Shown here in pieces: positions 1-7,022 of a stretch of 64,000 nt of DNA. The notes under the pieces are model-generated. The model saw only the letters and a list, made by a program, of their open reading frames with translations. It did not search any database and was not told the origin of the DNA. Both the position numbers and the translations under genes were made by a program. The stretch is from Aureococcus anophagefferens (lineage: Eukaryota; Sar; Pelagophyceae; Pelagomonadales; Pelagomonadaceae), in assembly GCF_000186865.1 (NCBI RefSeq), contig NW_008705562.1, forward strand, positions 1,509,014 through 1,573,013. The letters run 5' to 3'. Position 1 is the first letter of the stretch. Each line of letters starts with the position of its first letter.

Positions 1-62
1 CGCTTGTATCGAACTCTTCGAATACATTGACGTCGTGTTTCATATGTTTGTTTCCCGCCCAG
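1..62 (+). other. 3' end of an intron, possibly a diverged introner
   Basis: The sequence is AT-richer than the flanking exon and ends in a pyrimidine tract and CCCAG directly before an open coding frame that starts at 63, so it is the last part of an intron whose 5' end lies left of the window. Its last 40 bases (attga..tcg..gtttg.ttcc..gc.cag) align loosely with the tail of the family-2 introner at 18815-19017. If it is an introner, the expected 8-bp target duplication would be GTGCGGCC at 63-70 and the same 8-mer should start the intron. Confidence 0.6.
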
Positions 63-1008
63 GTGCGGCCTGTCCGACGACCGCGAGGTCATCGCGGAGT
101 TCGAGGCCACGGAGGAGGCGAACTACACGGAGTGCAAGATGGTCAACACGTTGTTACGCGAGGAGGCCATGCTCGTCAAGGAGCAGTCGATCCTCGTGGA
201 CCTCAACGTCAAGTCGCGCGAGACGCGGCGGCGGAGGAAGGCGCGGCCCGCGGCCGGCGACGGCGACGCCGCCGCGCCCGAGGACCCGCGCGACGCCGCG
301 GGCGACCCGGGCGCCGCCGAGGAGGCGGCGAGCGACGACGACGACGACGACGCGCACCGCGCGCTCGCGGACATCGAGGCGCGGCGCGCGGAGCTCGAGG
401 GCGCGTTCCAGGAGAACGAGGCGACGATCGGCGGCGTCCAGGGCATCATGGCGTCCCTCGCCGCGACGCTGGCCAACAAGACGTCGAAGAAGGAGGAGAA
501 GGAGGTCTACTTCACGCACGCCACGGTCATGGAGGCTCTCAGCCAGATCGAGGACCGCGTCGACCTCATCGTCCGCATGACGTCCATCGCGAGCCCGTCG
601 GACGACGGCGAGCCGTCGCCGAGCCGCGGGGGCGCGACGGGCGTGCTGCCGTCGCTCCAGACGGCGGCGAGCTCCCGCGCGTCGAAGAACGCGAGCCCGG
701 GCCAGCCGCCGGGCGAGAAGAAGGGCCGCCGCGCGTCCGTCGCGAAATTCTCCGTGATGACGAAATCCGCGGCGCCGGGCACGAAGCAGCCCTTCTTCTG
801 GCCCCCCGCGCCGACGGCCGAGTCCGACGACGAGGACAACGTCGACCGCCCCTTCTCCCTCAAGCAGCTCCGCACGAAGGCCATCAAGTCCGAGCACCAC
901 GGCGACGTCCGGGAGGCCTTCGAACACGAGAAGCACGCGAAGATGGCCCACGGCCTCCACCCGGACCTCGCCGACCTCGGCCTCAACATCTCCCTCCCGG
1001 CGAACTGA
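63..1008 (+). CDS. C-terminal exon of a charged coiled-coil protein
   Basis: Only the last exon (about 315 codons, first complete codon at 64) is present, and it ends at TGA 1006-1008. The protein is rich in Glu, Arg and Ala. It has two likely coiled-coil stretches (about residues 15-65 and 100-150 of the exon) separated by an acidic run of seven Asp, followed by a Ser/Pro/Lys-rich tail that looks disordered. I see no catalytic motif and do not recognise the family. Codon use (GAC, GTC, CTC, GCG) matches the confident genes here. A cytoskeletal or scaffolding role would be a guess. The next gene is convergent and ends 150 bp away. Confidence 0.75.
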
Positions 1009-1010
1009 GC

Positions 1011-1142
1011 GCGGGGGGGCGTAAGCCGGTCCGGGGTGAATATCCGAGGGGCGAGACCGTGACTTAGACCATGCGCGGGGGGGCGTAAGCCGGTCCGGAG
1101 GGCGCGCGGGCGGCGTCGGGGTGCATATCCGAGGGGCGAGAC
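1011..1142. repeat. Imperfect tandem duplication between convergent genes
   Basis: The block gcgcgggggggcgtaagccg followed by gtccgg and ending atatccgaggggcgaga occurs twice, at about 1011-1056 and 1073-1142. The second copy carries an extra GC-rich insert of about 20 bp in its middle. It fills the whole spacer between the stop codons at 1008 and 1158 and is probably 3'UTR sequence duplicated in place. Confidence 0.7.
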
Positions 1143-1157
1143 TCCGTTACGGCTCTC

Positions 1158-2258
1158 CTAGATGAGCGCGTCGAGGACGCGGGGGTCGAAGTCCGCGTGG
1201 AAGGCCGCGAGCCTCGCCCGCGCGGCCTCGGGCGGACCCACGCCCTCGAGGGCCTCGAGGAAGGCGGCGCCCTTGGGGTGGGGCCGCGGGCTCTTCGGTT
1301 CGACGCGGCCGTTCAGGTCCGGCGTCTTGGGCTTCCGGACGTACGTCAGATTCAGGAAGCTCCAGAGCCGCGGCCCCATGCGCGTCCTCCGCAGCTCCGT
1401 CGACGTCACGGCGTGGACGTGCTTGTCGCCGAGGGCGCGGCGCCAGCGGGCCTCGAAGTAGTGACTGAGGCCCGGCACGACGCGCGCGAGGTGGCCGCAG
1501 GGGTAGTGCGGCGGCGACGTCGAGAGCTGGTTCGCGAGCTCCGCGTCGCAGTCGTGGCGGCCCCAGCGCTGGCCGTCGAGCCACTGGGCCCAGTAGCCGC
1601 GGCAGGCGAGGAGCGCCGCCGTCTGGTTGCCCACGAGGTCGACGAACCGCGCCGGGCTCGGGTCGCAGCGCGGGTTGAAGCTGCCGAAGTACTTGTACTC
1701 GCTCCAGAGCCGCTCGAGGGGCTCGCGGTGGAGGACGATGGCCCGCGGCCGGAAGGTCCGCGCCATGAGCTGCGCGCGGTGGTCCAGGCCCAGCGGGCCG
1801 GGGCAGAAGAGGTTGTACGTCGCCGCCTCGAGCGTCATGAGCGGCTCCCGGATCGCGTTGCCCTTGCGCTCGAGCGTGGCCGCGAGGTTCTCGCCGACCT
1901 TCTCCTCGTAGAGCCGCGCCGTCTTCTCCGTGAGCTCGCAGACCCGCTTGTTCTCCTTGGGGCCGGGAGGCAGGATCGCGCGGTGCTTGACGAGGAACTC
2001 GAAGAGGGCCGTCGTGCCCGTCCGCGCGGCGCCGAGCACGAGCACGCGCGGGAAGCAGACGACCTGGTCGACGTGGGTCGGCGGCGGCGCGGCGGTCTGG
2101 GGGACGACGGCGTGGCTCGCCGCGTCGTAGGCGAGCTTCGGCGCGCCGCTCGGCGCCGGCGCCGGCACGCGGACGACGCGGCAGCTCGTCGTCGCCCGCA
2201 CTTCCTCCGGGTCGACGAGGGCCGACGCCGCGGCGGCGAGCAGCAGCAGGCGGCGCAT
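1158..2258 (-). CDS. Secretory-pathway sulfotransferase family protein
   Basis: The predicted 366-residue protein starts at the ATG complementary to 2256-2258 with a short hydrophobic signal or anchor (MRRLLLLAAAASALV). The P-loop-like PAPS 5'-phosphosulfate motif LGAARTGTTALFEF is at about residues 75-88, and a 3'-phosphate-binding segment with HREPLERLWSEYKYF is at about 177-191. Order and spacing are those of the Golgi/carbohydrate sulfotransferase fold, which moves sulfate from PAPS to a glycan or protein hydroxyl. Acceptor specificity cannot be read. An in-frame upstream extension to 2378 exists but looks non-coding. It is divergent from the EF-hand gene, with 146 bp between the starts. 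Confidence 0.8.
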   Translation of the reverse strand: MRRLLLLAAAASALVDPEEVRATTSCRVVRVPAPAPSGAPKLAYDAASHAVVPQTAAPPPTHVDQVVCFPRVLVLGAARTGTTALFEFLVKHRAILPPGPKENKRVCELTEKTARLYEEKVGENLAATLERKGNAIREPLMTLEAATYNLFCPGPLGLDHRAQLMARTFRPRAIVLHREPLERLWSEYKYFGSFNPRCDPSPARFVDLVGNQTAALLACRGYWAQWLDGQRWGRHDCDAELANQLSTSPPHYPCGHLARVVPGLSHYFEARWRRALGDKHVHAVTSTELRRTRMGPRLWSFLNLTYVRKPKTPDLNGRVEPKSPRPHPKGAAFLEALEGVGPPEAARARLAAFHADFDPRVLDALI

Positions 2259-2404
2259 CGCGTACCTTCGCTTGGGGCAGCCTCGCATCGCGACTTGTGT
2301 CGACTTGTCAACCGACACGTTTCCCGGGCAACATTGACCCACAGCGCCTGCGGCTAAAGTCTGGACGCTGCCCTCCACTGGGCTGAGACCACGGCAAAAG
2401 TCTG

Positions 2405-2935
2405 ATGGCCGCTCCGCGCCGCCGCTTGTCCCAGCTCGTGGAGGATCCGAAGCACATGCGCGCCATGGTGGAGAAATTCAACTACGTCGACGCGAACCAC
2501 GACGGCTCCATCTCCATCGACGAGCTCAAAGAGGTGTATAAAATGTTCGATCCCGAGTACGACGAGGCCAAGGTCGCCGCCGACTTTGAGAAATTCGACG
2601 CGGACCACAACGGCAAGGTCTCCATGGCTGAGTTCCTCCGGGCCGAGGGCATCGACGTGAGCAAGTTCGACGCCGCGGAGCTCGAGCGGGCGCGCGTCGA
2701 CGAGCTCGAGGCGGAGCAGGAGGCGCTCCGCCGGGGCGTCGCCGCCGTCGAGATCGTCCCGGGCGGCATGGAGTCGCAGGAGGTCGGCGTCGAGGCGTCC
2801 TGCGTCAGCGCCGTCGGCGTCGAGGGCTACGGCCAGGCCGTCGACGCCGTCGCGGCCGTCGCGGAGTGCGTCGCCGTCGAGGGCGACTACGTCCTCGCGG
2901 GCGAGGCCGTCGCCGTCGAGGCCGTCCCCATGTGA
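2405..2935 (+). CDS. Two-EF-hand calcium-binding protein
   Basis: A 176-residue protein. Two canonical EF-hand loops are visible: DANHDGSISIDE at about residues 29-40 and DADHNGKVSMAE at about 65-76. Both keep the Asp/Asn/Asp/Glu calcium ligands and the central Gly, so paired Ca2+ binding is expected. The C-terminal half is a Val/Ala/Glu-rich low-complexity tail with repeated AVEAV-like units and no recognised domain. There is no signal peptide or membrane segment, so it is probably cytosolic or nuclear. It could be a calmodulin-like sensor or buffer; the partner is unknown. The gene is intronless. Confidence 0.8.
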   Translation: MAAPRRRLSQLVEDPKHMRAMVEKFNYVDANHDGSISIDELKEVYKMFDPEYDEAKVAADFEKFDADHNGKVSMAEFLRAEGIDVSKFDAAELERARVDELEAEQEALRRGVAAVEIVPGGMESQEVGVEASCVSAVGVEGYGQAVDAVAAVAECVAVEGDYVLAGEAVAVEAVPM

Positions 2936-2977
2936 CGGGGCGCGCGCGCGCGCGCCGCCTACTGTACCTGCTCCTAC

Positions 2978-4156
2978 TTACCGGTCCTTCTTCGTCGTGC
3001 CGTCGGCGCGCGGCCGGACGGGCGTCGGCGGCGTCTCGCCGGGCAGCGGCGACCGCGCGTCGCGGTACGCGTCGGCGGCGCGCCGCAGGGCCGGGAGGGC
3101 CCGGTAGCGGTAGCCGAGGTAGGCGAGCACGACCAGGCGCGCGACGGTCTCGTTCGGGACGCGCCGCAGGACGTAGGCGCACGCGACGTTCGGCAGGGCG
3201 GCCTTGAGGACGACGGGCCCCGCGGCGCGCCGCGCCTCGAGTAACTCGGCGCGCATCGTCCGCGCGGAGAGCGCGAGGTCGCCGCGGTGGAAGCAGTCCT
3301 GGAGCGTCGTCGCGTAGTTCGTGAGCCGCCGCAGGTCCGAGCCGCCGTCGACGACGAGCCAGGTGAGGAGCGAGGCGAGCCAGAGAGCGCCGTCGCGCGT
3401 CGAGAGATGGATGAAGACGACCTTCCGCAGCTTGTAGAGCGCGCTCGAGAGCGCGAGCGCGGCGTCGAAGTAGGGCGACGTCGCCGCGCGGAACGCGAGG
3501 TCGCGCCAGGACAGCTGGATCGCCGCGAGCGACGCGAAAAACGTGAGCGAGTGGCGCCAGCCCTGGAATATGACGGGCGTCGACCGCGTCAGGAGGCTGA
3601 CGACGGTCGCGGGGCCGAACTTGTTGAGCAGGTTGAGGACGACGATGGAGCCCGCGGACAGCAGGTTGGCCGCGCGGCCCTTCTTGAGCTGCGCCGCGAC
3701 GTGGTAGAGGCTGCCCCGCCGCGCGGTCGGCGGCCGGTTGTCCATCCTCGCGAGTTTCACGGGCCGCTGCTTCCGGAAGCAGCGGCACCCGTCGATGGAG
3801 TCGAAGATGGACACGAGCTTGCCGTTGGACGAGCCGAGGCCGCCGTCGAGCAGGTCGACCATCGTCGCCAGCCAGACCGACGCCGCGCCGGCGAGGAGCA
3901 GCGCGTGCGCGACCCAGGCGCCCGGCTCCGTCGTGTCGAGGGCGGCCGGGCGCGACGGCGCCATCGGCGAGGAGCGCGCCGCCGTCGTCTGCTCCGTCGT
4001 GTCGAGGGTGGCCGGGCGCGACGGCGCCATCGGCGAGGAGCGGCGCTCCGCCGTCGTCTGCTCCGTCGCGTCCACGGCTGCCGGGCGCGAAGCCATCAAA
4101 GAAGAGTCGCAGCTCGTCTCCGAATCAGAAGTCCGGCAGCCCTGAATGTTCAACAT
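2978..4156 (-). CDS. Predicted multi-pass membrane protein, family not recognised
   Basis: A 392-residue frame. The first 80 residues are hydrophilic and contain about two and a half tandem repeats of a unit around EQTTA..SSPMAPSRPA. Hydrophobic segments follow at about residues 82-100, 165-185, 195-215 and 250-275, with further amphipathic helices and an Arg/Lys/Pro-rich tail. No known transporter or enzyme motif is seen. The start is uncertain: internal Met codons downstream of the repeats could also serve. It is divergent from the RRM/exonuclease gene with only 36 bp between predicted starts, so the promoter or 5'UTR must overlap. Confidence 0.65.
   Translation of the reverse strand: MLNIQGCRTSDSETSCDSSLMASRPAAVDATEQTTAERRSSPMAPSRPATLDTTEQTTAARSSPMAPSRPAALDTTEPGAWVAHALLLAGAASVWLATMVDLLDGGLGSSNGKLVSIFDSIDGCRCFRKQRPVKLARMDNRPPTARRGSLYHVAAQLKKGRAANLLSAGSIVVLNLLNKFGPATVVSLLTRSTPVIFQGWRHSLTFFASLAAIQLSWRDLAFRAATSPYFDAALALSSALYKLRKVVFIHLSTRDGALWLASLLTWLVVDGGSDLRRLTNYATTLQDCFHRGDLALSARTMRAELLEARRAAGPVVLKAALPNVACAYVLRRVPNETVARLVVLAYLGYRYRALPALRRAADAYRDARSPLPGETPPTPVRPRADGTTKKDR
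3934..4085. repeat. 66-69 bp coding tandem repeat
   Basis: A unit beginning ctccgtcgtgtcgagg and ending gccgccgtcgtctg occurs twice nearly identically (about 3936-4001 and 4002-4070) with a third, diverged partial copy after it. It lies in frame within the minus-strand membrane-protein gene and encodes its Ser/Pro/Thr-rich N-terminal repeats. Confidence 0.75.
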
Positions 4157-4192
4157 GACATAAACATTGACTCAATCCCATTTATCGCAAGC

Positions 4193-5278
4193 ATGAGCCA
4201 ATTTAAGAAGCGCAGCGCGGATGGAGCAAGCAAGGAGGCCGCGAAAGAGGAGGAGACCGCGAGCAAGACATTGCGCCTAAAAATCAAGAACGTGTCCTTC
4301 GCCGCCAGCGACGACGACGTGCGCCGCTGGCTCGGGGGCATCGACGTGCGGTCGCTCGACGTCCCCCGGCGGCCCAACGGCAAGGGCCGCGGCCACGCCG
4401 TCGTCGCCGTCGCGTCGCCGGAGGCGGAGGCGAAGCTGCTGTCGCGCGACGGCGCGGCGCTGCTCGGCCGCGCCGTCGAGGTCCGCCGCTTCGCGGAGAC
4501 GCCGAAGCGGGACGGCGGCGGCGTCGAGGCGCCCGGCGTCTTCGGCGTCAAACTCCGCGGCCGCACGGTGCGGCTCCCCTTCGGCGCGGCGGACCCGTCG
4601 CTCGCCGACGCGTCCAAGGAGGCCATCAACGCGCTCGACGCGTTCGACGCGACGTCCGTCCGCGCGGCCGCCGGGGGCGAGGCGGCGCGGGCCGTCGAGG
4701 TCGTCCACGCGACGACGGCGGACGGCGTCGACCGCGGCGTCGCGAGCCTGCGGGCCAAGCTCGCGGCGGGCGACGGCGCCGTGGCGACGGCCGACGGCGG
4801 GTCCTTCGACGTCCTCGGCTTCGACACGGAGACGAAGCCCGTGTTCCGCAAGGGCCAGGCGCCGAACACGGTCTGCCTCGTCCAGCTCGCGACGCGGTCG
4901 CTCGTCGTCCTCTTCCGCCTGTCGCGCCTCGCCGGCGCGGCCCTGCCGGCGTCGCTGCGGGCTCTGCTCGAGGACCCGGCGATCCTGCTCGTCGGCGTCG
5001 GCTGCTCCGGCGACGAGGCGTCGCTCCGGAAGCGGTGCCCGGACCTGGACTGCGGCGGCACGCTCTTCGACCTCGAGAAGCTCGCGAAGAGCAAGTACCC
5101 GAGCCTCCGCGCCTGCGGCCTCCGGGGCCTCGTCGGGTCCTGCGCGAACATGCGGCTCTCCAAGGCGCAGAACACGGCGAACTGGGAGCTCGCCGAGTAC
5201 ACGCCGGCGATGGCCAAGTACGCCGCCAACGACGCCGCCGCCGGGCTCTTCATCCTCGACGTCCTCCTCGCGCCGTAA
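4193..5278 (+). CDS. RRM plus DEDDy 3'-5' exonuclease fusion protein
   Basis: A 361-residue protein. Residues about 27-105 look like an RNA-recognition motif (LRLKIKNVSF as RNP2-like strand, KGRGHAVVAV as RNP1-like strand). The C-terminal half is a DnaQ/WRN-type 3'-5' exonuclease: ExoI is FDTETKP (about 209-215), ExoII lies around LVGVGCSGDE, and ExoIII is YAANDAA (about 342-348), with the Tyr that marks the DEDDy subclass. The expected activity is metal-dependent 3'-5' removal of nucleotides, here probably tethered to RNA by the RRM. The substrate is inferred. The stop lies 2 bp from that of the convergent gene. Confidence 0.8.
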   Translation: MSQFKKRSADGASKEAAKEEETASKTLRLKIKNVSFAASDDDVRRWLGGIDVRSLDVPRRPNGKGRGHAVVAVASPEAEAKLLSRDGAALLGRAVEVRRFAETPKRDGGGVEAPGVFGVKLRGRTVRLPFGAADPSLADASKEAINALDAFDATSVRAAAGGEAARAVEVVHATTADGVDRGVASLRAKLAAGDGAVATADGGSFDVLGFDTETKPVFRKGQAPNTVCLVQLATRSLVVLFRLSRLAGAALPASLRALLEDPAILLVGVGCSGDEASLRKRCPDLDCGGTLFDLEKLAKSKYPSLRACGLRGLVGSCANMRLSKAQNTANWELAEYTPAMAKYAANDAAAGLFILDVLLAP

Positions 5279-5280
5279 TT

Positions 5281-5907
5281 TTAGGTGGCGAATCCGAGGA
5301 CGCGCGCCTCCCGGGGGAACGCGCGCGCGAGGAACGCGAGGGGCCCCGCCGCCGGCGCCGGCGCGCCGCCGTCGGCGTACGCGTAGGCGACGCCGACGGC
5401 CGCGAGGGCGACGAAGGGCGCCAGACCCATCGCCGCGGAGCCGCCGCCCTCGTCCATCTCCGCCTCCGAGGGCCCCCGGCCCGCGTTCGTCTCCGCGGTC
5501 GCCTGCTCGACGGCCTCGACGTACTGCGCCGCCTTGATGCCGAAGAGCTGCTCCGCCTTCTTCGCCTTCTCCGCGAGCTTCTCCTGGTTGATGACGAGCG
5601 GCTTCTCCGGGGGCGCGGCGGCCGCGGCGGCCGCCGCGTCCGCGCGCCGCGCGGGCCGCGCGGGCTCCGGCTCGCCCTTGGCGGCCGCGGCGGCGCAGGC
5701 CTCCTTGTAGCGCTTCAGCTCGTCGCGGTTGCCGTCGCTGTACTCAAAATCGAAGGGCTCGCCGGGGAACAGCGCCAGGGACACGCAGATGACGACGCCG
5801 GCGCAGAGACCCACGAGGATGCTATGCTTCGTGGAGTCGGGCAGGGTTTCGAAGAACGTCGCGAAGGTCGCCTTGACGGCGCCGACGCACCACAGGACCG
5901 TGGCCAT
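5281..5907 (-). CDS. Small membrane protein with Ala-rich linker
   Basis: I chose the ATG giving MATVLWCVGAV as start (208 residues); an in-frame extension to 5955 exists. It has hydrophobic segments at about residues 30-50 and 150-170, with a charged, Ala-rich linker and a Lys/Glu-rich helix between them. No family is recognised. Its stop codon is separated by 2 bp from the stop of the RRM/exonuclease gene, so their transcripts must overlap at the 3' ends. Upstream, in another frame on the same strand, lies a coding-like segment that might be a further exon of this gene, although I could not find a splice pair that joins the frames. Confidence 0.55.
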   Translation of the reverse strand: MATVLWCVGAVKATFATFFETLPDSTKHSILVGLCAGVVICVSLALFPGEPFDFEYSDGNRDELKRYKEACAAAAAKGEPEPARPARRADAAAAAAAAPPEKPLVINQEKLAEKAKKAEQLFGIKAAQYVEAVEQATAETNAGRGPSEAEMDEGGGSAAMGLAPFVALAAVGVAYAYADGGAPAPAAGPLAFLARAFPREARVLGFAT

Positions 5908-5971
5908 CGCACGCGTCGCGCGCACCGGCGACCCTGCCTCTTCAAGATCGAGCAAAAGGTCAAAGGTGCCA

Positions 5972-6500
5972 CTCCGGAGCGCGAGTCGACGGCCTCGAAG
6001 AAGGCGTCGAGCTCCGCATCGCTCAGGGACGTGCCCGCCTTACGGCGGCGGCCGCTCGAGCCGCGCGACGCGCCGAGGCCGTCCCGCCGGTGAGCCCTCC
6101 CGGCGGCGAGAGCGCCGGCGAGCGTGTGCTCCGTCGCGGTGGCCGCGCGGCTGCGGGTCGCCGAGCTCGAGCTGCTGCGGTACCCGTAGAGCCAGCGGCT
6201 CGTCGTCGCGCAGCTCGTGGGCGCGCCGTCGCGTCCGTGAAGGCCGCCGACGACGTCGAGGTCCGCGTCGCCGTCGGAGTCCGTCGCGCAGGTCGTGTAC
6301 GCGCCGTCGGCTTCGTCGGAGATGACGCTCTCCTCGAAGGTCCGCCCCTCCCCTCCTTCTCGTCCCAGCTGAGCTTCGAGACGTCGCGGACCGAGAGCAA
6401 CTCGACGTCACCGTCGCCGCCCGCGTCGAGCACGACGACCTCGCGCGGCTGGCTCAGCTCCGTGCCGACGGCTCGCGGCGCGAATCCACACGTAGACGGG
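5972..6500 (-). pseudogene. Coding-like segment with frame break (unresolved gene or pseudogene)
   Basis: On the minus strand two adjoining frames show the codon use of real genes here. One, upstream (about 6350-6500), reads GTELSQPREVVVLDAGGDGD and on to KLSWDEKEG. The other (about 5972-6350) reads ESVISDEADGAYTTCATDSD, then LDVVGGLHGRDG, and later SLSDAELDAFFEAVDS. They are offset by one base at a G-rich stretch near 6345-6358 (plus strand cccctcccctcc). This can be a sequencing or assembly indel, a tiny unrecognised intron, or a real frameshift. No domain is recognised, and neither end can be placed. Confidence 0.4.
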
Positions 6501-7022
6501 GCTGCACCGTGGCGGTCGCCTGGTGGCCGCCGCGTCCGAGCGCGCCGTCTCGGCGGAGCTCGAGCCGCGACGTCCGGGCGGAGCTCGAGCGCCGCGGCGT
6601 CCGTCGTCGAGCGGTCGGAGTCGAGTCCTGCGAAATCTCATTGACCGCGGGGTGCGTGGCCTGGGAGCGCGCCGCGATGGCCTCCCGCTCCTCGCCGACG
6701 ACGACGTTGCGGCACGGCATCGGCGCCGCTGCCGCGCCTGCTGGGTAGGGTGAAAACCGCCGCCCAGCTCGCGGCGCAGCTCGCGGCGCTCGTCGCGCGC
6801 GCGCTCGTCGCGCGCGCGCTCGTCGCGCGCGCGCTCGTCGGCGACGCAGCCGACGCGCTGGAGCACCGCGAGCACGCCGCACCCGACCCGTTCAAAGTCG
6901 GGCAGCCCTCTCATCGATCGAAAATCCAATGGCTCGCTTCAATTTATTCGCAAAGCGTCGTTGAGCCTCGATTGCACACCACGGGTCGCAACTCGTGAAG
7001 ACGTTGGCCTCGGCGGTGCTCG
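6501..7022. other. Region without a supportable gene
   Basis: Arg-rich open frames exist on both strands but none has convincing codon use throughout. The part from about 6870 onward is AT-richer and probably holds the promoter and 5'UTR of the gene that starts at 7023. A short 15-bp tandem repeat lies inside. Confidence 0.4.
6786..6841. repeat. 15-bp tandem repeat
   Basis: Three exact copies of gcgctcgtcgcgcgc followed by a partial fourth (gcgctcgtcgg). The pure (CG)n-like content could form alternating purine-pyrimidine DNA. Confidence 0.85.

Noticed and set aside
3287..4192. Long plus-strand Arg/Glu-rich open frame upstream of the RRM/exonuclease gene
   Set aside because: It is the complement of the minus-strand membrane-protein gene. 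GC-rich DNA leaves opposite frames open, and its codon use is unlike real genes here.
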